The notes under the pieces: model-generated
Database searches by the model: none
What the model was told of the DNA's origin: nothing
Seen by the model: the letters and a program-made list of their open reading frames with translations, nothing else
Shown: positions 43,215-52,241 of the stretch, one piece after another
Layout: each line of letters opens with the position of its first letter
Position numbering within the stretch: the stretch's first letter is position 1
Position numbers and translations under genes: made by a program
NCBI RefSeq assembly: GCF_000687555.1
Contig: NZ_JHWJ01000012.1
Coordinates: 1-64,000 of the forward strand
Length of the DNA stretch: 64,000 bases
Origin: [Clostridium] aerotolerans DSM 5434
GTDB lineage: Bacteria > Bacillota > Clostridia > Lachnospirales > Lachnospiraceae
Reading direction: 5' to 3'

Positions 43215-43848
43215 TATCCTGTTCCTCCAAATCATAATATTCAGCAATCTTCCTTCTAAGACCTGATACTTGTGAATTTTCTTCTTGTCTTCCTTTTTCT
43301 TCTTTCTCCGGAGGGGAACCCGTGATTTTTACTCCTTCTACTTTGGCCACTTTTTCAATGGGTTCGATTTCTTTCACCGCAGGAACGGCTTCTTCTTCCC
43401 CTTCCTGCCCTTTTTGTACCTCTGGCGTAAGGACTAAGGACACCCGGACCACATGTCCGAACTTCTTGCTGTCCTGATCCTGGCTGATTTCTGCCTTTGA
43501 CACGCTGCACCCAAAACCAGCAGAGGCTGCCATTGTCTTTAAATCTCCGGAAACAGCCTCCTCGTATTTGCTCATCATTTTATTCAGCCTTTGTCCTTCC
43601 ATCTTTGCAATTTCTCCAGTAAGCTCTCCTGCCTCATTTTTCAAACTGATGGATTCAAAATAGTAGGCAAGTGTATCGTCAAGCCTAAGCCCTCCTGTGA
43701 CCGGCTTTAGAACAAGAAGGATCAGTACCATTCCGGCAAAAAAGCGGATGTATTTTTCATACTTCTTGTTAGGCAGAAGATTCACCACAACTGTGATAAA
43801 TATAAGGTAATAAATAATACTGCGTATCCAATCAAACAATCGTTCCAT
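43183..43848 (-). CDS. spoIIIAF: Stage III sporulation protein AF
   Basis: This 221-residue protein has two membrane helices near 7-26 and 35-55 with the conserved LLPNKKYEKYIRFFAGMVLILLV-type junction, then a soluble domain with a charged Glu/Lys linker. It is part of the SpoIIIA channel. It begins 5 bases after spoIIIAE and overlaps spoIIIAG. The start at 43848 is preferred over a longer frame that would run into spoIIIAE. Confidence 0.92.
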   Translation of the reverse strand: MERLFDWIRSIIYYLIFITVVVNLLPNKKYEKYIRFFAGMVLILLVLKPVTGGLRLDDTLAYYFESISLKNEAGELTGEIAKMEGQRLNKMMSKYEEAVSGDLKTMAASAGFGCSVSKAEISQDQDSKKFGHVVRVSLVLTPEVQKGQEGEEEAVPAVKEIEPIEKVAKVEGVKITGSPPEKEEKGRQEENSQVSGLRRKIAEYYDLEEQDIEIQVEDGKG

Positions 43849-43853
43849 GTCAA

Positions 43854-45038
43854 TCACCCGGAAAAATAAGTTGCATTCGTCGATGCACATACAAGAGCTA
43901 TGGTTATTACAAAGAGCATGACAGCAGAAGCTGTTATGGAAAGAAGCAGCTTGTGCCCCTTTGCGATATCGGAGATGCAGGAGACGATTCTCTTGTCACA
44001 GACTGGCTGTAAGAGGGCCGCCACACATTTATAAAGCACCATCAGTACCACCAGCTTTATTAAGGGAATGGCAGCGATTATTAAAAGTATGACAATTCCG
44101 GCTGCACCAATGGTGTTTTTTATCACAACACCAGACCCAAGAACCATCTGGGATACGGAGCCTATGCTGTTTCCAATTCCCGGTATGGCTCCCGCCAGTT
44201 TTTGAATGGCTCCTGTCTTCATGGAGTCCACGTATGGGAGTACCATGCCCTGTATGATCTGGAACCCTAAAACAACCCCGACCATGGTCTTGACGCTCCA
44301 GGAGATAATCTGCTCCAGGAGCTCTGTCATCTTTGAGAGCATGTCTTCCTTTGCAATATGGCCTGCCATGACAAGTAGAGCGTAAACTTTAATCAGGCTT
44401 AATAAGACCTGTCCCAAAAGCCACTGGGCTGCCGCGATTACAAACAGGGTAAAACCATAGGAAGCCGCTGCAGCTGTGCTTCCTCCTGCAAATGCCACCG
44501 CCAGGAAATAGGCGGGAAGCAGGGCTTTCATAAATCCCAGGATCTGGTTAATTACATCTCCCGCAATGGAGACGCTGGTAAAGAAGCTGGCCGCCAGATA
44601 GGTAAACAATAGAAGATATGTAACAAAAAATCCGTTTTCCGAAATCTGGCTTCCGGAAAACACACTGGAGAAATTGGAAAATACGGCTCCAATGATGCCA
44701 AGTATGATAATCTGTCCCATCATATGTCCATTGGTCTTTATTTCGCCCAGCAAAAGCTCCTTAATGGCATTTCCTACTTGTCCCATTACCTGATCAAGCT
44801 TTCCATTCATCAGATCGAACATCAGCTGTTTAAAGGAAAGGTCAAGACCCTTTGTCCCATTTCTTCCGTCCAGAAAATTTTGAATGTCAGATAAATCGTA
44901 TTGATCCAGATCCAGGTTGTCCGACCCTGGGTTTCCTTCTTTATACTCTTTCTGGGAATTTAGATCTGCGCCAAGGCAGCTCATGGGAAAAGCCAGAAGA
45001 TATATAAAACAAACAAGGAAAAAAGTGATTCGTTTCAT
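43854..45038 (-). CDS. spoIIIAE: Stage III sporulation protein AE
   Basis: This 394-residue polytopic membrane protein has a cleavable signal peptide (about 1-24, ending SCLGA) and about eight membrane helices (LGIIGAVFSNFSSVF, GGSTAAAASYGFTLFVIAAAQWL). It is one of the membrane core proteins of the SpoIIIA channel. The start at 45038 has GGGAG upstream; an ATG at 45059 overlaps the spoIIIAD stop and is the alternative. Confidence 0.94.
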   Translation of the reverse strand: MKRITFFLVCFIYLLAFPMSCLGADLNSQKEYKEGNPGSDNLDLDQYDLSDIQNFLDGRNGTKGLDLSFKQLMFDLMNGKLDQVMGQVGNAIKELLLGEIKTNGHMMGQIIILGIIGAVFSNFSSVFSGSQISENGFFVTYLLLFTYLAASFFTSVSIAGDVINQILGFMKALLPAYFLAVAFAGGSTAAAASYGFTLFVIAAAQWLLGQVLLSLIKVYALLVMAGHIAKEDMLSKMTELLEQIISWSVKTMVGVVLGFQIIQGMVLPYVDSMKTGAIQKLAGAIPGIGNSIGSVSQMVLGSGVVIKNTIGAAGIVILLIIAAIPLIKLVVLMVLYKCVAALLQPVCDKRIVSCISDIAKGHKLLLSITASAVMLFVITIALVCASTNATYFSG

Positions 45039-45055
45039 GGCCCTTCTCCCTTCTG

Positions 45056-45442
45056 TCATGATACAAATGCCTGGAGCGTTTCAATCAGTGCCAAAAGGAT
45101 CGGCATGCTGACTGCCAGTACTGAAAGCTTTCCAAATATTTCGATCTGCGTTCCTATGGCCCCATAGCCCGCATCCTTGCAGATGCCTGCGGCAAATTCT
45201 GCGATGTAGGTGATGCCGATCATTTTTATCAGGGTGGACAGATAAATGTTGTTGATCTTTATATAGTTCTGGATCTCTTTCATGGTATCCAGTATGGAGG
45301 TAAGCTTTCCCATGCCATAGAAGAAGATAAGTAAGCCTGCCGCCATGACCACATAGGTCCCATATTCCACCTTAAGTCCTTTTAAAGAGACTGCCATTAT
45401 AACCGCGATAATTCCGGTTACGGCAATGGTTACTACCGTCAT
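45056..45442 (-). CDS. spoIIIAD: Stage III sporulation protein AD
   Basis: This 128-residue membrane protein has four helices and the family block MIGITYIAEFAAGICKDAGYGAIG. It is similar to flagellar and type III export components in topology. AGGTGAG precedes the start. It lies 8 bases after spoIIIAC and its stop overlaps the frame start of spoIIIAE. Confidence 0.96.
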   Translation of the reverse strand: MTVVTIAVTGIIAVIMAVSLKGLKVEYGTYVVMAAGLLIFFYGMGKLTSILDTMKEIQNYIKINNIYLSTLIKMIGITYIAEFAAGICKDAGYGAIGTQIEIFGKLSVLAVSMPILLALIETLQAFVS

Positions 45443-45450
45443 GCGCTCAC

Positions 45451-45645
45451 CTACAATGCAAACAGATTTTTGATAGATTCAAACAACTGGTATATGTAAG
45501 GTACAAGCCAGAACAGCACCAGGACCAGCCCCGCAAGGCTTGTTAAGAATGCCTGCTCTTCCCGTCCGCTATGCTTTAAGACCTGACATATGACGGAAAC
45601 CAGAATTCCAACTGCTGCAATTTTAAATATCAAATTGACCCCCAT
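45451..45645 (-). CDS. spoIIIAC: Stage III sporulation protein AC
   Basis: This 64-residue membrane protein has two helices (about 4-21 and 32-55) with the signature FKIAAVGILVSVICQVL. AAGGAGG precedes the start. It is a small partner of AD in the channel base. Confidence 0.95.
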   Translation of the reverse strand: MGVNLIFKIAAVGILVSVICQVLKHSGREEQAFLTSLAGLVLVLFWLVPYIYQLFESIKNLFAL

Positions 45646-45655
45646 GCCATCCTCC

Positions 45656-46186
45656 TTAATACATTACGATTGTAAGGAACAGTCCGCCCATGATTCCAAG
45701 GGTGGTATAAAGGCGGCTCTTTTCCTGCTTATGTTTTCTTAAATAATCAATGGTTAAGTCAAGCTGCTCTAAGTACAAAAGAATGTTCCTCTCCTGCATA
45801 TCCATATCCAGATAGCCCAGATGCTCTCCCAGTCCTTTTAAATGCTGTTTGTCCTCCTTGGACAGGCAGACCTCCTTCGGAAGGTGATCGATTTCTTCCT
45901 GCCAGACCGTATAAAATGGTTCTGCCTGCTGTCTCAAGAGCCTCTCTGCCACTGCTACAAAAAGATCCCCCAGCCCTCCTCCGGCCTTTTTCCCAGTTCG
46001 TTCAAAGGCTTCTGTCAGGGGAGAATTGGCGTATACGATTTCTCCTTTTAATAGAAGAATCATCTTTTTTAAGGTCTCCATTGTTTTTAGATGTTCCCCC
46101 CACTGAGCTGCCATGTAGCAGCCAAGTCCTGATGAGGATACGATGACAAGTATTGCTCCCAATAGTTTTATATACATTCTATCCAT
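45656..46186 (-). CDS. spoIIIAB: Stage III sporulation protein AB
   Basis: This 176-residue protein has helices at both ends (about 5-25 and 158-174) and a helical middle resembling GspF-type inner-membrane platforms of secretion systems. Conserved blocks are LLLKGEIVYANSPL and SRLYTTLGIMGGLF. It overlaps spoIIIAA by 8 bases; GGAG in the AA coding end serves as the ribosome site. Confidence 0.94.
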   Translation of the reverse strand: MDRMYIKLLGAILVIVSSSGLGCYMAAQWGEHLKTMETLKKMILLLKGEIVYANSPLTEAFERTGKKAGGGLGDLFVAVAERLLRQQAEPFYTVWQEEIDHLPKEVCLSKEDKQHLKGLGEHLGYLDMDMQERNILLYLEQLDLTIDYLRKHKQEKSRLYTTLGIMGGLFLTIVMY

Positions 46187-47186
46187 AGGCCCACTCCTGC
46201 CTGTCCCACAGCGTTCCTACGGGCTGCATTGGGGCTTTATAAAGCTGGGTCCCTCTGGAATCGTAGATCTGATCAATGTTTCCGATTCTTCCCTGGTTAT
46301 TCAGGATAATATATCGTTCAAAGGTCCTCTCTTCCACCAGCTTTCTAAGAACCGGCTTTTGCTTGATATCTTCAATGGAGCTGCCGTGAACCGTTGCAAT
46401 GAGCTTGCAGCCGCAATTCATGACGTATTCCATGGCCTCCAAATCTTCCCTGCTGCCGATTTCATCCACTGCGATGACCCTGGGCGACATGGTGCGAATG
46501 AGCATCATCATTCCTTTTGCCTTGGGACAGCAATCTAAAATATCCGTTCGGATTCCAAGTTCATTTTGTGGCACGCCCTGGTAGCAGGCGCCGATTTCTG
46601 ACCGCTCATCAACCACCCCTACCGTAAGCCCAGGGTGATCTTTATACCCATTGGATATCTGGCGGATCAAATCCCTTAGGAGGGTTGTCTTTCCGCACCT
46701 TGGAGGGGATATGATAAGAGTATGGCAGATATCACTAACTCCCTCATATACATAGGAAAGAACCGGCTGGGCACAGCCCTTGACCTGATGAGACAGACGT
46801 ACGTTGATAAAGGATATGTACTTCATGGTCTTGATTCCGGTTTCGTCTAATATAGTCTTTCCTGCGATCCCGATCCTGTGGCCGCCCTGTATGGTTATGA
46901 ATCCCTGCTTCATCTCTTCTTCAAAGGCGTACAGGGAATGATTGCTCATGTATTCCATGGTCTCTTTCAGCTCATTTTTAGAGGCGGTGTAAGCTTCTGT
47001 CCTCTCCTTGCTTAAAACGCCGCTGTAAGCCACATAGAACTCTTCGTTGCGGTAAACCATTAAAAGAGGGCCTGCCGCCCGGAGTCTTATCTCCTGAACC
47101 TCGTTAAAGTCCACGGAAACCCGGTTAAGAATCTCTCTTATGTTCTTAGAAAATATGTTAATAAGCTCGTCTTTCCTCTCCACCAT
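46179..47186 (-). CDS. spoIIIAA: Stage III sporulation protein AA, secretion ATPase-like
   Basis: This 335-residue cytosolic ATPase powers or assembles the SpoIIIA channel and resembles GspE/VirB11 secretion ATPases. It has Walker A PPRCGKTTLLRD, Walker B VIAVDEIGS, and HRIGIAGK near 110. The start is 47186 (47189 possible), with GAGGAGGG directly upstream. A sigma-E-like promoter sits just before it, fitting mother-cell expression of the whole operon down to asp23. Confidence 0.96.
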   Translation of the reverse strand: MVERKDELINIFSKNIREILNRVSVDFNEVQEIRLRAAGPLLMVYRNEEFYVAYSGVLSKERTEAYTASKNELKETMEYMSNHSLYAFEEEMKQGFITIQGGHRIGIAGKTILDETGIKTMKYISFINVRLSHQVKGCAQPVLSYVYEGVSDICHTLIISPPRCGKTTLLRDLIRQISNGYKDHPGLTVGVVDERSEIGACYQGVPQNELGIRTDILDCCPKAKGMMMLIRTMSPRVIAVDEIGSREDLEAMEYVMNCGCKLIATVHGSSIEDIKQKPVLRKLVEERTFERYIILNNQGRIGNIDQIYDSRGTQLYKAPMQPVGTLWDRQEWAYG

Positions 47187-47204
47187 CATCCCTCCTCTTA
47201 ACTC

Positions 47205-47232
47205 AATATATGTAAAGGGGGACAAATTATGC
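47205..47232 (-). promoter_or_regulatory. Possible sigma-E promoter of the spoIIIA operon
   Basis: On the minus strand GCATAATT (47225-47232) and CATATATT (47205-47212), 12 bases apart, resemble the sigma-E boxes. The leader would be only about 10-13 bases, just enough for the ribosome site. Confidence 0.45.
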
Positions 47233-47244
47233 TGAAAAAATAAA

Positions 47245-47275
47245 AGGCCCCATCTTTCCATGAAAGACAGGACCT
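47245..47275 (-). terminator. Terminator of the glycan-utilisation operon
   Basis: The minus strand shows AGGTCCTGTCTTTC, three bases, then GAAAGATGGGGCC with two mismatches, followed by TTTTATTTTTT. It ends transcription coming from the GH8 gene before spoIIIA. Confidence 0.8.
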
Positions 47276-47364
47276 CTTCACGTTATTTTAACTTCTCTGC
47301 AAATGGTGTTACCACAAAGCAGATCCATCACAAAGCTTGTTACTTCCCCCTTAAAACTACCCCC

Positions 47365-48492
47365 TTAATAAATTCTATAACACCCCCCTAACGCCAGTAA
47401 TGCAAAGAAATACAGGCAATTGTCATAATATCTCCGGTTGCCCTTTCTAAGTGGAGTATTCCAAAAACGGTGGACCCATTCCCTTTTATATTTGCCATTA
47501 GAGGCCAGGGAAGCCTGGGCGTTGGTTGCAATGATCGCAATGGGGTGTAGAGACGTTACCCCCTCTACCCTCGTACCGTCAATGAGATACACTCCGTTTA
47601 CATCCCCCCTCTCACTAAAAAAGCACTGAAGCTTATCCGCGGTCTCAGGAGCCCAGTCATCCGTTGGAAACCAGAGATGGTCCAGGCCAATGTTTGCGAT
47701 GGTGCGGTAAGCATCGCTGTAATACCAGTCATGTCTGTCTTTTGAATCAGGCATCCAGTTCCTGGGAGTGCCATCGTAATCTGCATATTCCCCACAGAGA
47801 CCGGTTGCCGGGTGGCAGGCTTTCTTTAAGTATTTCCGACTCTCCTTAGCTGCTTTTTTCCAGAATTTACGATCTTCCTCATACGACCACAAAGAGAATA
47901 ATTCATAAAAATGCGGCAGATGATAAGACGGATCGGTAAAATCACAATCAGTGATAAATTTTATCAGATAATTATCTAAATTCCACATGGGTTTTCCATC
48001 GCCCTTTTTTTCTCCTTTATGAAGACAGGAGCGCAGAATATCCTTTGCCTCTTTGGAATAACAAAAGATTCCTTCCCCATCTCCCCATCGGTGGGAGGCA
48101 AAAAACAGTGCCATGGCAAAATATTCTTCCCCATCTGGTGCCGGTCCCCATGAATTCTTTGTCCCGTCTGTTTTACAGGACCAGGCAAAGTACCCGGCAT
48201 TTTCCCCTTTGTCCAAATACATATATGTTTTTGACCATTTCCATATACGGTCAAACTCTTCCTTACGGTCCATCTGTACGCACATCATCATGGCGTAAGA
48301 CATCCCCTCGGTCCGTACATCATGATTCCCCGTATCCTCAACGTATCCCATATCAGCGCCTGCCGGATGATAGATTCTCTCTCCCTTAGATCCGTAGAAC
48401 ATGGTCTGGAAGGCGGAATCAATTCTTCTTCTGATTTCATCCTCGCCGTAGCCGCATTCTAAAAATACGTTTGGATAACTCTTCCTTCTCAT
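47365..48492 (-). CDS. GH8 reducing-end xylose-releasing exo-oligoxylanase
   Basis: This 375-residue intracellular enzyme of glycoside hydrolase family 8 (no signal peptide) is expected to remove xylose from the reducing end of xylo-oligosaccharides. It aligns closely with the Bacillus halodurans Rex enzyme: acid Glu62 in DVRTEGMSY, Asp120 in PAPDGEEYF, base Asp260 in YSDAYR, and the long shared stretch SDPSYHLPHFYELFSLW-like near 187-201. The Leu-His-Pro triplet at 315-317, which narrows the cleft in Rex enzymes, is present and supports this over endo-xylanase. It is the last gene of the importer operon. GGAGG precedes the ATG. Confidence 0.92.
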   Translation of the reverse strand: MRRKSYPNVFLECGYGEDEIRRRIDSAFQTMFYGSKGERIYHPAGADMGYVEDTGNHDVRTEGMSYAMMMCVQMDRKEEFDRIWKWSKTYMYLDKGENAGYFAWSCKTDGTKNSWGPAPDGEEYFAMALFFASHRWGDGEGIFCYSKEAKDILRSCLHKGEKKGDGKPMWNLDNYLIKFITDCDFTDPSYHLPHFYELFSLWSYEEDRKFWKKAAKESRKYLKKACHPATGLCGEYADYDGTPRNWMPDSKDRHDWYYSDAYRTIANIGLDHLWFPTDDWAPETADKLQCFFSERGDVNGVYLIDGTRVEGVTSLHPIAIIATNAQASLASNGKYKREWVHRFWNTPLRKGNRRYYDNCLYFFALLALGGCYRIY

Positions 48493-48504
48493 ACTGTTAC
48501 CTCC

Positions 48505-49407
48505 TTATTCTTTGACTCCTCCAATGGTAAGGCCAGTAACAAAGTACCTCTGTAAGAATGGATAGAGGCAGACGATGGGAAGCATAGTAAGTATGGTCGC
48601 CGCAGCTCGGACGGATGTTGGAGTTACGGTCCCCACCGCATTTTTCATGGATTCTACTGAAGTGCTTTGATTGGTCACCGAGGATAATAGCTTCATTAAC
48701 TCGTACTGCAAAGTAGTCAGATTCGAGTTCATCCGGTTGTATAACATAGCATCAAACCAGGAATTCCAATGCCCTACGGCACAAAATAATGCGACCGTAG
48801 CATATACCGGTTTGCATAAGGGAGAAATGATTTTTGTAAATATAATCATATCTCCAGCTCCATCTAATTGGGCAGATTCCTCAAAGCTGTCTGGGATCCC
48901 CACCATAAATGTACGGATTACAAGCATATAAAAGGCACTTATCATTCCTGGAATAATATATACCAGAAAGTTGTTAGTAAGACCAAGTCCTTTGTATAAG
49001 AGAAAGGTGGGTATCAAACCTCCGTTTACATACATGGTAATCACCCAGAATAAGGATAGCTGTTTTTTAAAGAGAAAATGCTTCCGGCTTACGATATAAG
49101 CGAGGATAGCATTGGCCCCCAGTGCCGTAAGAGTTCCTATTACGGTTCTTCCTACCGTAACATAGGCACCTACCAACAGATTCTTCTTATGTAATACGGT
49201 GTTAAAATTCTTAAGCGTCCACATCCTGGGCCATAAATACAATCCTCCCCGCAAGGAATCGGTTCCATTATTAAAGGCTATGACCAAGGTATTCCAAACC
49301 GGATAAAGGGTTATGATTACGAATAAAATCATAAAAATCCCATTTAAGAAAACAAAAACTTTATCGCCTACTGATGTTTTTTTACGTGTTGCTGCTTTTT
49401 TCATCAT
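48505..49407 (-). CDS. Carbohydrate ABC transporter permease, LplC/YtcP type
   Basis: This 300-residue inner-membrane permease has six helices. The cytoplasmic EAA loop reads EESAQLDGAGDMIIFTKI, the contact for the ATPase. It pairs with the permease upstream. AAGGAGG precedes the start at 49407; a longer frame to 49548 would overlap the other permease. The probable cargo is a xylo-oligosaccharide, judged from the GH8 neighbour. Confidence 0.93.
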   Translation of the reverse strand: MMKKAATRKKTSVGDKVFVFLNGIFMILFVIITLYPVWNTLVIAFNNGTDSLRGGLYLWPRMWTLKNFNTVLHKKNLLVGAYVTVGRTVIGTLTALGANAILAYIVSRKHFLFKKQLSLFWVITMYVNGGLIPTFLLYKGLGLTNNFLVYIIPGMISAFYMLVIRTFMVGIPDSFEESAQLDGAGDMIIFTKIISPLCKPVYATVALFCAVGHWNSWFDAMLYNRMNSNLTTLQYELMKLLSSVTNQSTSVESMKNAVGTVTPTSVRAAATILTMLPIVCLYPFLQRYFVTGLTIGGVKE

Positions 49408-49418
49408 GCCTGACCTCC

Positions 49419-50354
49419 TTAGAATAAGCGCTCTTCTCCAGCTCGTTTGGCCATCCCATTCGCTATTAATATGATGACAATACTTACAACGCTTTTGAAT
49501 ACGCCTGCCGCTGTACCCAAGGAATAATCGCCCTGGCTGATGCCCCATTTTAAAACATAGATATCTATGGTCTGGGAGACGCTTTGTACCAGCCCGTTTC
49601 CTAAGAGATACTGTACCTCAAAGCCGGCATTTAAAACATTTCCTGCATTCATCAAAAGGAGAATGATAATGGTTGGCTTGATTCCGGGCAGTGTGATGTA
49701 CTTAATTCTTGCCCACCTTCCCGCTCCGTCAATGGCGGCCGCCTCATAAAGATTTGTGTCAATGGCAACAATCGCGGCCAAATAGATAATGGCATTCCAG
49801 CCTGTTTCCTTCCACACATTGGCAAAGGCCACAATTCCCCAGAAATACTTTGGGTGTGCGAAAAAGTTAAGAGGCTCCTTTAATACATGTAAGCGTAATA
49901 GAATATCATTTACAATTCCTGTTCCAGCAAGAGCGTCATGCAGGATACCAGTAACAATAATCCAGGATAAAAAGTGGGGTAAATAAGATATGGTCTGAAC
50001 TACTTTTTTTCCACCCCGGGATTTTAACTCATTTAGAAGGATTGCAAATACAATGGCGGCAACAAAGGTTACAACCAGATTAATCACTCCCATTGCCAGA
50101 GTATTTCTAATTACACGTAGAAATCCATCATCTATAAACAACTGTTTAAACTTACCAAGTCCTATGAATTGGGAATGAAAAAATCCTTCCTTGGGCTTGT
50201 AGTTTTCAAATGCCATCAGCCAGCCTGCCAGGGGCAGATAACAGAATATAAATCCATAGATAACAAAAACCAAAGACCATAACAACAGCACTTTTTGTCT
50301 TTTTATTTCTTTCCAGCTGATCTTTCCAGTTCTTCCTTTCACAACAGATGTCAT
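49419..50354 (-). CDS. Carbohydrate ABC transporter permease, LplB type
   Basis: This 311-residue permease has six helices and the EAA loop YEAAAIDGAGRWARIKYITLP. It belongs to the LplB/YteP group that works with large lipoprotein binding proteins on oligosaccharides. GGGGTGAT precedes the start. It lies 72 bases after the binding-protein gene and 11 before the second permease. Confidence 0.93.
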   Translation of the reverse strand: MTSVVKGRTGKISWKEIKRQKVLLLWSLVFVIYGFIFCYLPLAGWLMAFENYKPKEGFFHSQFIGLGKFKQLFIDDGFLRVIRNTLAMGVINLVVTFVAAIVFAILLNELKSRGGKKVVQTISYLPHFLSWIIVTGILHDALAGTGIVNDILLRLHVLKEPLNFFAHPKYFWGIVAFANVWKETGWNAIIYLAAIVAIDTNLYEAAAIDGAGRWARIKYITLPGIKPTIIILLLMNAGNVLNAGFEVQYLLGNGLVQSVSQTIDIYVLKWGISQGDYSLGTAAGVFKSVVSIVIILIANGMAKRAGEERLF

Positions 50355-50426
50355 GGTATCACCCCTTTACTGAAAAACAGGCAGATGCAGTTTAGGGACC
50401 AATTGCTCTGCCTGTTCATACACTAT

Positions 50427-52112
50427 TTATTGTGCTGCTTTTTCTGCTAGTTCGATTCTTCGATCTACTTCCGGCTGTACCTCATCTAAAAAGGCCTTAG
50501 GATTACAGCTTTCATAAACCTTCATATATTCCTTCCAGCCCTCTTCAAAATCAGGAGCCATTACAACCTTTGGCAGGTATTCCTGTTTGATTTCACGCAT
50601 CTTTGTCCAAGCGGTTCCACCTGGTGTAGCAGTTGTCATGGTGCCCACAAAGGTATAAATTGGATACCATGGTCCTGGAATCTCATTTCTTCCTACCATG
50701 TCTATGTAGTTTTTGCAATTGTAAGCTTCTAAGCACTCCTGAACATTCTTTGGCAGACTGCTTAAAAATTCGTTGGGCTGCTGCTCTGGCTTATTTGCAT
50801 TTAAGTTATCCTGGCTCATTCCTGAATAGGTAGGGAAATAGGAATAAGTACACATATGAGATGCTTTGTATGCAGTGTTAGTAACCTGCATACGGATTTC
50901 AGGAGTCCGGTAGAATAAGCCATCTTTATCTACCATATAATCCACATCTTTTACGCCCCAGTTTCTAAGATTAATGATTTCCTGGTTTAATAAATCATCA
51001 ATAAATTTCAGTGCTCCTTCTACATCCTTACAGTCTTTGGTGATGGAAATACCAGACCCTACATTTACAGTGTCTCCTGAGGTATGCCATCTGCTTTCCA
51101 CGCCCTCTTTTATGGTAATTGGAAGTGGGACGTAATTACAGCCCAACTCTTCAAGTCCCTGCTGCTTTAAGGCATCATTAACCGTTCCATAGAAGTCCCA
51201 CCACTGATCGATCATTCCAAGTACACGGCCGGTGGATAATTTCGCAATGTATTCATCGTATTTCTGAGTGAAGGATTCGGGATCAACAATTCCCTTTTTA
51301 AATTCTTCATTCAGCTTATTAAAATAAACCTTCGCTGTTGGCGTGGTATTGTAATCAATTACCTTTTTTGTCTCTGGATCTACGATACAGCTTCCATCAT
51401 TGGCATATCCGTCCAGGAACAGTGGAGCATTCTCCAGACAGAAATATCTCCAGTCATCACACAGGATGGTGTATGGAATATTCTTAGTTCCATTTGGCAT
51501 GGTAGGATTGGCTTCCTGATAACGTTCAATCAAGTCAAAATATTGATCCATGGTGGTAATCTTTGGATAGCCTGCCCATTTCAGTACGCGGGTCTGAATC
51601 CAGAAGGCTTCGTCATTATGGGTTGTCTCCATCTCTTTCCCATAGCTGTTGTTAAACTGAGGAATCCAATAGATATGACCATCTGCCTGACGCAGGCTTT
51701 CCCATTCTGTTTTGGTGAAAAAATTCTTTATATTTGGATATTTGTCTATGTAATCATCAAGGGCTACCAAGGCTCCTGCTTCATAGAGCTGACTGGTTCC
51801 TTCACTTCCGCAGATAAAATCAGGATAATCTCCTCCTGCGATTAAGGTACCAACCGCTTCCTTAGCAGTCTGACCGGTCAGCCAGGTCTCTTTTACCTTG
51901 ACTCCAGTAATTTCAGCAATCTTTTGCTGAATCTCATTGTCATCATTGATCTCATTGCCGGGTACTGCAATGAAATACGTAAACTCTTTGATTCCCCCAC
52001 TATCCTTTGCTGCATTCCCGCCCTTTGATGACGCTCCCTTAGAGCACCCAGAAAGAGTCGTCATTAACACGGCACCAACTAAAAGCAGAGCTGTAATGTT
52101 TTTCCGTTTCAA
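50427..52112 (-). CDS. Extracellular solute-binding lipoprotein of an oligosaccharide ABC importer
   Basis: This 561-residue type-1-family binding protein is of the large LplA type. A signal peptide ends in the lipobox TLSGC (residues 19-23), giving a lipid anchor. The two-lobed body follows; aromatic-rich segments suit sugar stacking. It starts with TTG at 52112 and has GGGAGG upstream. It is the first gene of the importer operon, so it is probably the most expressed. The ligand is inferred to be xylo-oligosaccharide from the GH8 gene. Confidence 0.92.
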   Translation of the reverse strand: MKRKNITALLLVGAVLMTTLSGCSKGASSKGGNAAKDSGGIKEFTYFIAVPGNEINDDNEIQQKIAEITGVKVKETWLTGQTAKEAVGTLIAGGDYPDFICGSEGTSQLYEAGALVALDDYIDKYPNIKNFFTKTEWESLRQADGHIYWIPQFNNSYGKEMETTHNDEAFWIQTRVLKWAGYPKITTMDQYFDLIERYQEANPTMPNGTKNIPYTILCDDWRYFCLENAPLFLDGYANDGSCIVDPETKKVIDYNTTPTAKVYFNKLNEEFKKGIVDPESFTQKYDEYIAKLSTGRVLGMIDQWWDFYGTVNDALKQQGLEELGCNYVPLPITIKEGVESRWHTSGDTVNVGSGISITKDCKDVEGALKFIDDLLNQEIINLRNWGVKDVDYMVDKDGLFYRTPEIRMQVTNTAYKASHMCTYSYFPTYSGMSQDNLNANKPEQQPNEFLSSLPKNVQECLEAYNCKNYIDMVGRNEIPGPWYPIYTFVGTMTTATPGGTAWTKMREIKQEYLPKVVMAPDFEEGWKEYMKVYESCNPKAFLDEVQPEVDRRIELAEKAAQ

Positions 52113-52192
52113 AGCTTTTTCCTCCCTTTTTTGTTTTATACTAATAGTTTACTTCAAAGTCCTGTTTTCTCAACTGGAGAAAGCGTATAAGA

Positions 52193-52237
52193 AAACAGGG
52201 CAAATTATATATGTGATATACATGATTCGCCCTGTTT
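52193..52237 (-). terminator. Terminator of the two-component system genes
   Basis: AAACAGGGC (52193-52201) pairs with GCCCTGTTT (52229-52237) around a long AT loop; TTTTCTTAT follows on the minus strand. It separates regulator from importer genes and lies close to the importer promoter. Confidence 0.75.
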
Positions 52238-52241
52238 CGTT

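Noticed and set aside
47598-48389. Several open frames on both strands within the GH8 gene
   Set aside because: The GH8 protein aligns along its full length with known enzymes; the others are shadows without start signals.
52113-52192. A catabolite-repression cre site before the binding-protein gene
   Set aside because: The best candidate around AGAAAGCGTATAAG misses the conserved terminal bases, so it is not reported.
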